A stretch of DNA of 64,000 nucleotides, taken from positions 134,853,990-134,917,989 of the forward strand of contig CP136067.1 of NCBI GenBank assembly GCA_032622095.1, written 5' to 3'. This DNA is from Siphonodentalium dalli. Taxonomy: Eukaryota; Mollusca; Scaphopoda; Gadilida; Siphonodentaliidae. Each line of letters starts with the position of its first letter. The stretch's first letter is position 1. The notes below the pieces were generated by a model, which did no database searches, was not told where the DNA came from, and saw only the letters and a list, made by a program, of their open reading frames with translations. The translations under genes and the position numbers were made by a program. This document shows, in pieces, positions 11,581-23,041 of this stretch.

Positions 11581-12062
11581 AGATCATGCCACGAATCTCT
11601 ACTCTGGCTAACGCCCGTAGAGATCATACTCCACCAGTACAAAACCTTGGAACTTTTTTGAGTTTTGACAGGGAACCTTATAAAGTCGAAATAATAACGC
11701 GAGGAATATATTTCTTAGTTGTTATCTATTCCTTAATAATGTACTTCACTGCAGGTGAAGGTCCCAACTATTTAAGTGAATTTGTGAGCGATTTTGCGTG
11801 GAGTCGCTTACAATTATAGCATTTCTCCTGGTTAATTAATTTGATGTTTATTGCGATATCGCTCACAAAAGTCACAGAAATTCATGCAATTTCGAGTTAG
11901 GACCTTAACATACAGCGAAGTACATTATTAAGGAACAATTAACAACTAAGAAATATATTTTATAAGGTTCCCTGTCAAAACTTCAAAAAGTTCCAAGGTT
12001 TTGTACTGGTGGCATATGATCTCTACGGGCGTTAGCCAGAGTAGAGATTCGTGGCGTGATCT
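11581..12062. mobile_element. Palindromic MITE, family P1, copy 1
   Basis: The left arm AGATCATGCCACGAATCTCT through AAAACCTTGGAACTTTTT is mirrored by the right arm, AGTTCCAAGGTTTTGTACTG to AGAGATTCGTGGCGTGATCT. Arms of about 100 bp are followed by further inverted matches around GTACATTATTAAGG. A second copy lies at 54383-54889. Confidence 0.75.
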
Positions 12063-12134
12063 AGTGCATGGTGTTCCAACTTCCGAATGAAACTACAATG
12101 ATGTGCCACATGAGCATTCACTCTCTAACCCTTA

Positions 12135-12250
12135 TACAAACAGGGGTCCGGGCAGCTCAGTCTGTTAGGTGCATAGCGCATTAGGACGTCACAAACCGTC
12201 GAGCAGCTTGTTTTACTCCAGATAATCGAGGTTGGATGTTCCATGCAAAG
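12135..12250 (+). repeat. Possible tRNA-related SINE fragment
   Basis: GGGCAGCTCAGTCTGTTAGG resembles a tRNA A-box region (TAGCTCAGTNGG). It is followed by CACAAACCGTCGAGCAG, but no clean B box (GGTTCGANNCC) is present. It could equally be chance similarity. Confidence 0.3.
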
Positions 12251-12314
12251 GGATGGTAACCCAACTCGTGTATCTGGGCACCTTAGAATTTCCAATTACA
12301 AACAGGGACGTGAC

Positions 12315-12470
12315 GACAGGGAGCAGGGAATATTCTCCCCACCCAATTTTCAAGTTGGTCTATATTTTCAATAGTTGGAAAGTTCATGCCTGACAGAATA
12401 TAAGTTGGAAATTTCAAGACCCACGTATAAGTTGAAATTATTCTGGTAGTTTAAGGGGGGGGGGTCAAGT
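12315..12470. mobile_element. Fragment of the hAT-type MITE family
   Basis: AATTTTCAAGTTGGTCTATA and AATAGTTGGAAAGTTCATGC match internal sequence of the elements at 61467-63440. A G run at 12456-12464 corresponds to their G-rich segments. No termini are present. Confidence 0.4.
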
Positions 12471-13257
12471 GACCATTTTTAAATGGGATTTGCATGCAAA
12501 TCTGCAGAGTGGACATTACAGAGTTGCATATACTTCTGAGTGTGACTTGGTGTTGCATTTGAAACAACAGGTATTTATCTGGCGGGTCCGCATGGTACTT
12601 GTTCCATTGTAGTGTTGGTGTATTTATTTTTTTATTTTATACAAAACGTCCACACGAGAGCGATAGTCACAATAATAACAAATATACCAACATAATTAAC
12701 ATTTAATGTGAAATAATTTACACATAACCCATAACATGTTCAAGCATGTTTGAGCATGTTCGGTGAACATTCTTTGAAAAATACCCGGACCATGTTGCAG
12801 ATTATACTGCATGTTTCTGGTTCATTTTCTTCTTTTTTTTGCAACAAGAATAAGATTTTTTTTATCATAATTAAAGCTTATAAATGCACCATTCTTTGTG
12901 CATATCTCATTAAAGAAGTTAAAATCTATGCAGAGATAATTTTCTTGCGGAGACAACGATTTTTTTCACAAATGATAAGTTTCCCAAGGCATATATACAC
13001 GGTGTTAGTGATATCTCGAAGACAGACAGCAATCAAAATATTTGTGTTCGTGTGAAGCCCTCCTCACACCTGCATTATTGATTGCTAAGCACTTGCGGGA
13101 CAAGATGATGGATCTGCATACTCCCCCCAGACTTAAGTAATCGTGATTAGTACACAACGATGCATACTCGGGTTGCGAACATAATCACGTGATCGGTCAT
13201 ATCAGCTCACTTAACACACGGTCACACGATTACAAATATTCTTGAAAATAGCCCATT
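12471..13257. other. Stretch with no recognised feature
   Basis: AT-rich sequence. An open frame at 12750-13055 is low complexity and F/I/K-rich with no domain sense. No repeat partner was seen in the window. Confidence 0.5.
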
Positions 13258-13713
13258 TAAAGGTACTCAATCACATCAGACGCTCATATATTACTATTTC
13301 TTTGGCTTCGGGGGTAAAAAATATTTGATTCGAGTCGAGGACCCACATATCAAAGCTCAGAGTGATCAGATATCGATTTTTGAAGTTTGTTATTTCTCAA
13401 GATGTGTAATAATATGTGGCCCATAACACGTGGTCAAACGGAGGGTCTCGAACAAAATTGCGGATGAAGATGGATAACTCTAAAATTAATTTGTCAAATT
13501 TCATGATAATTTAGTGATAATACGGCCATATTTTGTTGAACAAAATGTTGATAAATAACAAGTTTTGGGAAATTTGATACCATAGTTGACAGTGGTTAGC
13601 ATTATTTTGTTGCAATAAATCGATTCTGATAACTAAAGCGTATTTTGAAGAAATGTTGTTGTTGTTGTATCTTGATGGTATGGGGACCGTCTGATCGGAT
13701 TGAGTACCTTTAA
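13258..13713 (+). mobile_element. TTAA-flanked MITE, family T1, copy 2
   Basis: TTAA-AGGTACTCAATCACATC at the left and GATTGAGTACCT-TTAA at the right, with the same interior order as 10527-10892 plus a longer centre (ATGGATAACTCTAAAATTAA, TTTTGTTGAACAAAATG). TTAA lies at 13258-13261 and 13710-13713. Confidence 0.75.
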
Positions 13714-13739
13714 ATACTCTGACTCGGGCATTTGAAACT

Positions 13740-14170
13740 ATTCTACAGACACGACCGGACTGTTCCTGGTACACACACAGATCGACACGATTATGTCAAT
13801 GGGTTTACTGATACGGTACGAGTGCTAGTGCGGAAGGATATGACGAGCGTTCTATCCTTCCGCAATGGCACAAGTGTCGTATCAACATACACATTAACAC
13901 ACGTTCGTTCTGTGCTTGTTACGTACGTCACCCGTCCTAGAATACGTTCATTAAAAATACAGACTTACAAGTCTTGTTTATGCACATACAGGGCTTGTTT
14001 TGTGATGTGTGATCGTGCTTTTTTTACAGTTTCGGTTTCGTGGTTCAAGCGAACGTCATTTGACGTTAACGATAAGCACATGGAACGTACGCTCAATGCG
14101 GATTTGTAAATATGGAACCGCGATAACACTGTACTTCTAGGAACAAGCTTGTAATAACTAGTGAATATAC
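13740..14170 (+). repeat. Dispersed repeat R2, copy 1
   Basis: It shares, in order, CGGTACGAGTGCTAGTGCGGAAGG and its inverted partner CCTTCCGCAATGGCACAAGTG, then GGCTTGTTTTGTGATGTGTGA, then ACTGTACTTCTAGGAACAAG with 43000-43440. The open frame at 13732-14109 follows the repeat and is not a recognised protein. Confidence 0.6.
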
Positions 14171-14272
14171 ACAGAGGCCACGTACACTCTAACGCGCCTG
14201 GTTACCTGACACTTGCACAACATGGTACGGGTTTAGCCCTGAATTATTAAGAAACGGATGCCGATTCGCTTG

Positions 14273-14353
14273 CCTTACATAGAGTATGGATGCAAGTTGG
14301 TCTGACATTGACTGAAAATGTAAGACCAACTTGCATCAATAATCTATGTAAGG
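14273..14353. repeat. Small hairpin/MITE
   Basis: CCTTACATAGAGTATGGATG then CAAGTTGGTCT faces AGACCAACTTGCATC then AATCTATGTAAGG, giving arms of about 31 bp around a loop of about 18 bases. Confidence 0.6.
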
Positions 14354-14391
14354 TAACAAAATCAACGTAAATTACTTATATTTAAAGGTAC

Positions 14392-14815
14392 TCAATCGAT
14401 GGTCCCCATATCATCAGATTCCAACAACAACAACAACAATTTTTGAAATGCCGCTTCAGTTATCAGAATCAAGTAATTGCCCAAAATTATGCTAACCATA
14501 GCAACTATAGTATAAAATTGCCCAAGACCTGTTATTTATCAACATCAAATATCTGACACAAAAAAGCCACTTGATTTTAGAGTTATCCATCCTCATGCGC
14601 AATTTGTTCAGAGGAAGTCTTCTCGTCGACTGTTTACTGGGCAACTTAAAATTATGGGTGGTGAAACATAATAGATTTCAAACATCGATATCTGATCACT
14701 CTGAGCTTTGAAGGGTGGGTTCGTCGACTCGAATCAAATATATTTTACCCCCAAAAGCCAAGGAAATAGTAATTTGCGAGCGTCAATTCTGATTATGCAT
14801 TTAGCGTCCATTCCC
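14392..14815 (-). mobile_element. TTAA-type MITE, family T1, degraded reverse copy
   Basis: The left end TTAA-AGGTACTCAATCGATGG is followed by the family interior in reverse order: (CAA)n, ACTCTGAGCTTTGA, GTCGACTCGAATCAAA, ACCCCCAAAAGCCAAGGAAA. The right terminus has decayed (GCGTCAATTCTGATTATG). Confidence 0.6.
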
Positions 14816-15609
14816 ATCGTTATTCTCGTCGCTCGTCGCCTATACACCATGGAAGCAAATAGAGTCTACGTGCGACGTCACGTGGCGTAATATCGACCAA
14901 CGAAGTAATAACACTGATTATAACTACCCGACATAAAAACAATCAAACGGGAAGCCTTATCAATGGAGTTAATCGATAATAACCAGACCTTATGAATATA
15001 TCAGTCGTTATGCGATGACAGAGTATGCAGATGGCATGTATCCCCCTCGCTCAGTGATGTTATTCTCCCGCTTGTTAGCTCCACAATAAAGTACGCCATA
15101 TAGCAAGTACGTTTTAATCACATTTACTCCATCACCTCCTACGACAAATCTAGGGGCGTCTGCTCAGATGTGGGGCGGCATTTAGTTAGAGTATAAACAC
15201 GTCGTTTTTAATTTGTTTTTCGGCAGTGTACCCGACAAATATGAATAAACTCTCCAGATGAACGGCTGCAAACTGCAAGGAAGAGTTACATTATGTCACA
15301 TCGCTACGCTGGACATACCACTGCCATCACCTAATTAGTGTTTATATTTGGAACATGAAAATGTTGGGGAAAACCCATGCAAATGGCTGTCGTGTGCAGC
15401 ATGTGTCACAGTCATATATGTTGTTTCTATTCGAGTGTTCTTGTCAAACTTCTGACATATCTGGGTGATTCAAGGTTTAACACTCAACATGAGTACACCA
15501 AAGAGAACAGTTCCTACAAACTGAAGTTGTTTCAAGTGGATTTAGCGAAGGTTTCAGAGTCATGTTTTTATTTACGTCTGGCTAATCGACTATATAGTTT
15601 GCGCTACTA
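14816..15609. other. Stretch with no recognised feature
   Basis: Apparently unique sequence. A 77-codon frame at 15377-15610 has cysteines but no recognisable domain and no splice context that I trust. Confidence 0.45.
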
Positions 15610-15837
15610 GAGTAATGCCCTAAATAATGGACTCCTTAACCACAGCAGAATTATGGGTAATTTTTAAGGATTTAGTCGGAAATATGGCTTGTTGCCATTC
15701 ATCGGAAAACTCTCACTGAGAGCTTTCCGATTAATGGCTTTCCGATGAATGGCAACAAGCCATATTTCCGACTAAATCCTGAAAAATTTACCATAATTAT
15801 GCCGTGGTTAAGGGGTCGATTATTTAGGGCATTACTG
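15610..15837. mobile_element. Palindromic TA-flanked MITE (Tc1/mariner-like)
   Basis: It is nearly a full-length hairpin: AGTAATGCCCTAAATAAT at the left and ATTATTTAGGGCATTACTG at the right, meeting at the centre around TCTCACTGAGAGC. TA flanks both ends (15608-15609 and 15838-15839). A half copy lies at 41137-41289. Confidence 0.8.
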
Positions 15838-16233
15838 TAAATCGGATCCATTTGCGACACAAAGTTGATCTGATCCAACCAATTACAAATTTAAAATAGC
15901 TTATTTTCTCGGAATAATGCCGAATGAAATGTAAACGACAAAAGTATTTATTAAAATGCAAGGAAAGCTTACATAGAGTGCGTAGTGGTAGAAGTCAGAC
16001 CAGAGTAGCTAGCGAGGGGACAGAGCTCTACCTTGCAGTTTGCAACGTACAAGCTTATCACTATATGACAAGTTTATGACAGACAAGACGGGAAGACTCC
16101 TCTAAAAGTCAACTAGCAAACGGAATTTCAAAACAACGTTGTAACGGAAATTATATTTTAAAATCGGATGTTGTCTCCACACTTTACCATCGAGACTGCA
16201 TTTATTGTTGTTGGCGATCTTGCATATATACTT
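15838..16233. other. Stretch with no recognised feature
   Basis: No gene, RNA or repeat relative is seen between the MITE and the downstream Helitron-like element. Confidence 0.45.
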
Positions 16234-16588
16234 CTAGCTGTGGGCCCGACTTCGTCCGGGGTATTTAGGGATTTCTTTGCCAGAAACATGACTATATGAG
16301 CGTATATGAGGAAGGACAGGTCGGAGTCACGATTTGACCGTCCAAAACACTCCCCGGACAAAAGTAACCCTATGTATCAAATTTCGTCGAAATCCGTCCG
16401 GTTTTACCCGATTTGACCATGAATTGACCATTTTGAAGGTTTAATGTCAGGTCGGGGTCACGATTTGACCCGTCCAAAACACTCCCCGGACAAAAGTAAC
16501 CCTAGGTATCAAATTTCGTCGAAAACCGTCCGGCAGTTTTCCCGGTCATTGCTAACAGACAGACAGAAGTCCCAAAATATATATTAGA
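16234..16588 (-). mobile_element. Short non-autonomous Helitron-like element
   Basis: On the minus strand it starts TCTAATATATATTTTGGGAC at 16588, carries two direct copies of a unit with GTTTTGGACGGGTCAAATC and TTACTTTTGTCCGGGGAGTG, and ends with a hairpin (CCCGGACGAAGTCGGGC) followed by CTAG at 16234-16237. A TC start and a hairpin-then-CTRR end are Helitron hallmarks. The base after CTAG is A rather than the expected T, which lowers certainty. Confidence 0.6.
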
Positions 16589-16692
16589 CTAAAAATGAAC
16601 GCAATATATGTACACTACTTCCTATTATCAATATGCAGTGTGTATCTCTATTTACAATAGCCAATTACGATTATCGCCATCAACATTATTGT

Positions 16693-18468
16693 TTACGTAC
16701 CTTTGCGCCCTCTGGTGTACGATACTTTGACGTTGGTTCTCGCCCTTCTCGTTCGATCGCCTCCTATGAATTCACAGTGGTCCTCGCCTTGGCCAAGCTC
16801 GTCCCCGATATCCAGGAATGTATCCTCTAAGTTGTCTGCCAGCGTCAGTTTGTACCTATAGCGCGAGCACAATATGGCACCAACGTATCTTCCGCTCGAA
16901 TACGGAGTTTTCCGAACATACTGTCGCCCATGACAACCAGAGTTCCCGTTCAAGTATGAAAAGTTGAATTTCGTCCACAATTCATTTTCCAAATTATAGT
17001 TCAGTTCTTGCACCAACATTCTGCGGGATATTTCTTGCATATTTTTATTCAGAATTGCAATCGACTCATTTAATGAGTTTCCTTCCAGAGTCGAAAACTC
17101 CGAACAACACGTTTGGTTGGCATTGTCAAGTGCGTTAACTTTTTTGCGAATAAGGTCAAGGTCATATGACAAGGATTTAACATTCCTTCTATTCACATGC
17201 CTGTCTTCGCGCATGGATTCTGTATGTTCATCGATCTCTTCCTCGATGTCTGTTAACCTATCTTCCATAAAACTAGAATGATCATAATCAAGTTGTTGTG
17301 AATATATGGAATTATTTAGGTATAGGAATTGATGTCTTGTATTAACGGAAACTCTAGTTATCTTTCTATCCAGGAAATCCACGGTGTGTTTCAGTGGTGT
17401 AAACAATGAACCCATCCTCACCACGGATCTGTTCAGTGACAGTTGCTCTCGTTGGATACGATCAGTCACGTGACCAATCATGTGTCTGTTATCAGCGGCT
17501 AATTTCAGTGCCTGTCTTGATCTTTGATCGTCATCATCCGTTCTCAGCCTCCATTGCGAACTGAAAAGAGTGTTATTGAGAAACGTCACTTTGGTTCCAA
17601 GCTTCTTGGATGTGACGTCAATTGACCTGACGTCCCGTCGCAGATTAGACACCACATTAGAGTAGTCTTTCTTGAAATCGAAAAACATATGTTCGAAGGA
17701 CAATGTTTTGTTAATCAACATCTCCATTTGAATATAGACATTGTCTAGATCGGCGTGATTCGAGTAAGATGGCACTGGTTCGTCTGGAAATAGTGTGGAT
17801 CCTATAACTGGTGGCAGGGTCGAGAAAACTGGATCTGTATCAAAACCGTCAAACGGCTCTTCATCGGCTGTTTGTTTTACAGGTTCGTCAACAACATGTT
17901 CGTCCATACCACTCAATTCATCATCATAAAATGTGTCATATCCCTTTTGGAACTTATCAAGAAATGTGTCGACATAATCGTCCTGTTCGTCAAAGAGAAG
18001 TTGATCATTCATCACGTGACCTTTTCTAGGAGCGTCTGCTAATTTACCATTGACGACACGCCTGGAATTGTGCGGTCTATTTTGATGAAAACTGTACATT
18101 CGGGACATCACGCCCTGAAATATTTCTTCTCCCATCTTGGTGAACTGCTGTCTGGTAATAGCCGATCGTCCACTATTAATTCCGTCTTGAGTTATTCTCG
18201 TCAGTGTTTTCTCGACATCTCTAAGTCGAAAGTCGTATTTGTCGGTTAACTCCAAACATTGTTTAGTTTCCAAATCCAATCTCTTCTGAAACCGCTGTAA
18301 CCTATCATCAAACCCTGAAAGTTTCTCCTCCACATCTCTCAGTATCTGCTTCCTTGGCACCGTAATTTGCAACACGATGTTTTCTTGACCCTCTTCTGTA
18401 GCAGCAGATACCGTCAAAGCAATCCAGCCCATAATTAAAACAATAACGTCATGTCCCGGAAACAACAT
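16693..18468 (-). CDS. Secreted coiled-coil protein with conserved-looking C-terminal cysteine module, 591 aa
   Basis: This is the only long uninterrupted frame in the window. The start at 18466-18468 is followed by a signal peptide (hydrophobic core about residues 8-20, VIVLIMGWIALTV). Residues about 35-130 and 240-460 are rich in heptad-like L/I/V spacing with charged residues (coiled coil). About 160-240 is acidic and Pro/Asp-rich. A CC pair occurs in NQTCCSEF near 455. The last 82 residues (510-591) form a compact module with Cys at about 512, 534 and 565 and the string GDELGQGEDHCEFIGG. I recall similar C-terminal modules in unnamed lophotrochozoan proteins but cannot name the family. 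Several NxS/T sites are present. The stop lies inside AAAG-GTACGTAA, which also reads as a splice donor, so a further exon is possible. Function is unknown; extracellular oligomer or matrix/mucus protein is inference. Confidence 0.8.
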   Translation of the reverse strand: MLFPGHDVIVLIMGWIALTVSAATEEGQENIVLQITVPRKQILRDVEEKLSGFDDRLQRFQKRLDLETKQCLELTDKYDFRLRDVEKTLTRITQDGINSGRSAITRQQFTKMGEEIFQGVMSRMYSFHQNRPHNSRRVVNGKLADAPRKGHVMNDQLLFDEQDDYVDTFLDKFQKGYDTFYDDELSGMDEHVVDEPVKQTADEEPFDGFDTDPVFSTLPPVIGSTLFPDEPVPSYSNHADLDNVYIQMEMLINKTLSFEHMFFDFKKDYSNVVSNLRRDVRSIDVTSKKLGTKVTFLNNTLFSSQWRLRTDDDDQRSRQALKLAADNRHMIGHVTDRIQREQLSLNRSVVRMGSLFTPLKHTVDFLDRKITRVSVNTRHQFLYLNNSIYSQQLDYDHSSFMEDRLTDIEEEIDEHTESMREDRHVNRRNVKSLSYDLDLIRKKVNALDNANQTCCSEFSTLEGNSLNESIAILNKNMQEISRRMLVQELNYNLENELWTKFNFSYLNGNSGCHGRQYVRKTPYSSGRYVGAILCSRYRYKLTLADNLEDTFLDIGDELGQGEDHCEFIGGDRTRRARTNVKVSYTRGRKGT

Positions 18469-19589
18469 AGTGCTCTATTGTAACATTATTTGATTTCGAG
18501 TAGACAGTTCCTGGCAGATAATTAATTAAATTTGGTTTTGTTGTAATCAGAACGTTGTTGGCCTCTCAAGAATTATATAGCGTCGTCTTGGAAACCTTCA
18601 TGCATGATCCACAAAGAAACGAGAGGACGACAGCTCATTAATTGTGTTCGGCATCTTAATCCTGAGTTGTATGTGTTTCGTGTAGACACTATACCATGTA
18701 CCTGCTGTATATAATGATATATCTTGATCTTGTAAATTTTAGAACGTTGTGGTATCGTGATAATTTTAATAGTCGGTCGACTCTCGTTATCAGAATGGTT
18801 CACTTCTAAACAAAGCAAGCAAGTGGTTGTAAATTAAACAATAATGTGTAACTTCTTAATTTATCTCAGAACACACGCGTGTGATGTTGATGATGCCGAT
18901 GATTGATCAACACCCCACACGAGGGTCGTTACTGGTGCTCTCATGTCGATCGAGTCCCGTGGAGTTGAGTAACTGTTATAACGATCGCTGATGTAATCCC
19001 TGAAGAGAGAAATAATACACATTGTTAGTGTCATACTTATAGTAACCGGACATACATTCACTGTGTGAGGGCGTACGCTCTGGAGTAACAACAAACTTCA
19101 GATATATATATATATGGGAGCATAATGATATATATAGTTATATATATCGTGCGGTGCTGAGCAATTCCACCCACCAAATGTCATCATCATATATATATAG
19201 AGAGTATAATATGTATCCTTTGTGACAAAGAAATAGAGAGACCTATAATATGAATTAATTGGGAATATTATCACATATACACTCAAGGATGTTGCTAAAG
19301 GGTTCCTGTTGCGGAGTGCCAAACTTAGTTTCCAACTGCACCCCCTTGAACTAAATTCAAATTACCATGTTCGGGAAGTTCCATCTGCACCCCTTCGGGT
19401 TTGAAATATCCAACCGGTCCACCTCAAGCATTCCGACTTTTGGAAATTCCCAATTTGACACTCCCTATATTTGGCAATTTGCCAACTCCTATAGTTGATC
19501 ACTGATCAGTCCAGCCCAAAATATTAAAATATTTTTTAATTTAATGTTTTTGGACAAAAAGTAGAATATTTTAATAATTAAAGACATAA
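18469..19589. other. 5' flank of the coiled-coil gene; nothing else recognised
   Basis: Upstream (on the minus strand) of the 591-aa gene. A TATATA-rich stretch occurs at 19105-19205, too far from the start to call a promoter. No repeat partner was seen except weak hAT-like C-rich motifs at 19335-19410. Confidence 0.45.
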
Positions 19590-20680
19590 TATGAACTTTT
19601 TCGAGCGTGAAACTGATAAGTTAGTATTTAGGCGCTATGCCAACATCGCCGAAAATATAAAGCAATTCGACCATACCACTCCATAGAAAACGTCGTCTAA
19701 ACTACGCTCAATTGTAAATATTTACATCGCGATTCGGGAAGCAACTATCGGCGATAAACTAACGAAAATGTTTTCGTCATCGAGTCAAAAAAAAAATTGC
19801 ATTTAATTAAAGACATATTATGGACTTGTTCGGTGTGTGAAATTGATAAGTTAGTACCCAGGAGCAATGCCGACCTGGGGAATGTAGCATTCTATTAACA
19901 TCGCCGAAAATTTCAAAGAAATCGACTATAAAACATCGTCTGAACTACGCCCAATTGTAAATAGTTACATCTCGATTCGGAACCCAACTATCGGCGATAA
20001 TCTAACAAATTATTGCATTTATATAAGAATGGCGGTGTGTATCGTCTATTTGGATTAATATGCGTAACAAATAACTACTTTGAGCAAGATTATTCTCAAT
20101 TTTTATTTGATCACCCTATCGGAGTGTTTCACCTCACTTGAATATATATAAGAATGACAGTGTATACGTGTTGTCAATTTGGATTAATATTCTTAAAAAC
20201 AATACTTTGAGCAATATTATTCTCCATTTCTATTTGATCACCAGGCCGGAGTGTTACACATCACTCTAAATGTACACTGAATATATAAATGCATGGTTGG
20301 AAAATCAAACTATCAGAACTATTGAACTGAAATTTCCAACCGTTATTGTGTCTGGCATGAACTTTCAAATTGTTGAAACTTTTGACCAAAGTTAGCTATA
20401 TATATATATATATATATGTGTGTGCTTCTTCGGAACATTATACAAGATCATCCATATGCACCTAATACGCACAAGATTAGATAGCGAAATATACTTAAAG
20501 ACATATTATGTTCGTGAAACTGATAAGTTAGTATTCAGGCGTTATGCCAACCTGAAGAATGTAGCATTCTACTAACATCGTCGAAAATTTCAAAGAAATC
20601 AGCCATACCACTCAATAGAAAACATCATCAAAACTACGCTCAGTTGTAAATATTTACATAAGCGTAGAACAACTGTTGTC
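19590..20680 (+). repeat. Cluster of dispersed repeat family R1 copies
   Basis: Three or more partial copies, at about 19590-19800, 19806-20140 and 20495-20665, share GAAACTGATAAGTTAGTA, GAATGTAGCATTCTA and AAACTACGCTCA with 9823-10188. A fragment of the hAT-like family (GGTTGGAAAATCAAACTATC, AAATTTCCAACC) interrupts at 20290-20395. Confidence 0.55.
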
Positions 20681-21407
20681 GGTCCACAACAGGGATATCG
20701 AGTTGGTTTATGCTGTTTTGGACCGAGTCCCATCCCGGACTTTACGCCCATAATCGTGGGCTGGAGTTATCTTGTATATGTCTTTGGGTTAGGTCAAATG
20801 GAATCTTTGCGTATAAGAACATAGAGAGCAGCCTTTCCCAAGCATGATGATATCAAACATGCATATATATATATATCAGATGTCCGTTATTTGTCAAAGC
20901 CACGATATTTATAAGTAAACAAAGCCTTGTTTTCCAGAGAATTTCGATTTGTCGCGCTATCATAAAATGCATGTAAACAATACATGAAACGATCGTACAT
21001 GTATTCTGTATATGACTTTAATGCGTCTTTCTGTGACATAATAACGCTCATAGAAAGTTAGCTCAGGTATTTATCGACCTATCGCGATACCGGGGGAAAT
21101 TTTTAAGTGATTTTTAAGTATAGGTGCATTTTTTTTGTTTAGATTTTTTTTGTTTTTTGGGTTGAATTTTTTTGGGGTATGCTTAAGCATGCTATAGTGA
21201 ATTTAAAAACAAACTGGATAAAACCTTAGGGGCATGTTATAACTCAAAACTATCACCAAGTATTCATATTAATAATTTTGATGCCCATGAAAAACGTAAG
21301 ATTCCCTGGCACTAAACCTACAAAATAAGTCTGTTAAAGAATATAAAAGAAAAAATTATTAAAATTGTAAAAAATAATAACAAATGATGAAATATTGTCA
21401 GGCCAAT
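20681..21407. other. Stretch with no recognised feature
   Basis: Contains T-rich runs at 21130-21175. No gene is recognised. Confidence 0.45.
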
Positions 21408-21475
21408 GCATTCTCTTATTTATGCGAGGCGACCTATGGTCGACTCGCATATATAAGAGAATGCATTGGCACAGG
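21408..21475. repeat. Isolated copy of the ATGCGAG...CTCGCAT hairpin module
   Basis: AATGCATTCTCTTATTTATG and CGAGGCGACCTATGGTCGA face CTCGCATATATAAGAGAATG. It is the same module as the 6660-7735 cluster. Confidence 0.65.
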
Positions 21476-21499
21476 GTATATGTGTTGATACAAACATTG

Positions 21500-22545
21500 G
21501 ACCTGGCACTGAAATGGTTAAATGCAAGATGAACATACCTCTTTCGCAGAAAGATCCAATATTTTCACTATATAACACCTATATTGCACCACGACCATAT
21601 ACAGCCTAAACAATGGGAATCCGGTTCAAAACATAGATGGAAGTTATTAGCCGTGCACTGTAGGAGATCGTCGAATTTAAGTCAATGAACGGTCATATTT
21701 TTAAATAATTGCGATGAATTGTTCCATGGCGTTCGATCTGTTATTGGAATAAACATGCATTCCTCTTCTGTGGTAGAACGAGGCTCGTCGACCCACGTGA
21801 GATCAAACAACACGGCCGTATGAACATTATTCAGTCTACTTCAGAAGGGTAACAAACGTTTATATTTTAAACTCTCTTCGTATCATGTTGACTCCGCGGG
21901 AACATTGTCGGATTTTCGGTTTGCGCTATATTTAATTTGAGCGGATGTACGTACGTGTAGTGTGTGTGTGTGTGTGTGTGTTTTGGTTTTTTATTGTGAA
22001 AAAAAATGGACTCCAGTATTTTGGGCTTCGGCGTAGAATCCTCACGAAAGCCATGATCATGCACGACTAACCCGGGCTCGATTAATGCCATTTGAACAAT
22101 AAACTCGATACGGACATTTACATAGGATCTGTCATTTTAAATGCAATATGTACATACCTGTTACGTGTGACTATCCATGATTCTCACCGGACAACACCTA
22201 CAGTATACCGCAAGACGTTATATAGCCAAAACAATGGGGATTGCCAGTTCAAAAATTATTAGCTGCTAGTCTGCTATTTAAGAGAACGTTGAATTAAAGT
22301 CAATAAACAGTCATCGTTTTATATGCAAAATAAATGCGATGAATGAGTCCATGGCGTTCGATCTGTTATTGGAATAAACATGCCTTCCTCTTCGGTGTTA
22401 GGACGAGCCACGTGAAATCACCAAGAACATGGCCGTAAGAACATTAGTCTACTTCAGAAAGGTAACAAACCTTTAGATTTTAAACTCTCCTCTTATCGCG
22501 TTAAAGCCGCGGGAGAGCTTGTCGGATTGCCAGTTTACGCTCCAT
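21500..22545 (+). repeat. Two direct copies of a segment of about 400 bp, about 625 bp apart
   Basis: The blocks AACAATGGGAATCCGG, GTTCGATCTGTTATTGGAAT, AACATGCATTCCTCTTC and GTCTACTTCAGAAGG at 21520-21930 recur with substitutions at 22140-22545. A (TG)n run sits at 21959-21980 in the unit boundary. No coding sense. Confidence 0.6.
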
Positions 22546-22904
22546 GGTGCTAGCTCTGTGAGATTATTTAAAGATTTCGAAATGCACTTGGGTTGATAAG
22601 CTTAAACAGGGCTGTAGCGACAGAGATGTTGGTGTCTCGGTCGGGTCGGCCTTCTCTAAAAATGACGACCCGAGTTTTCGAAATTTAAAATTTCGATGGC
22701 CTACACTTTGGCTAATTTGTAACTGAGTTTTAGTCGAACTACACCAATATCCCACCCGACCAAAGACATGAATGCTTCCGCCCAGAGAGCATTGAGTTTG
22801 TCCGAAATTATTCATTTTTTAAAGGCTTATATACATGTAGTCCGGTTATTTTAACCCTTTCGAGCCGGGAGTTGCGATGATGCAGCACTGCATGTCCTGT
22901 GACA

Positions 22905-22965
22905 ATGCATTCGCTTATATGTGCGAGTCTCCCATAGGAAGCCTCGCATATTTTAGAGAGCGCAT
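22905..22965. repeat. Copy of the hairpin module next to the Helitron array
   Basis: AATGCATTCGCTTATATGTG, CGAGTCTCCCATAGGAAGCC and CTCGCATATTTTAGAGAGCG form an imperfect palindrome. A half copy lies at 23012-23045, abutting the first Helitron unit. Confidence 0.55.
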
Positions 22966-23041
22966 GCAGTGGCTGTTTGAGGTCAAAGAAAATAATGTTA
23001 GACCAAATGTAGTCTCTGATATATGGGAGACTCGCATATAG

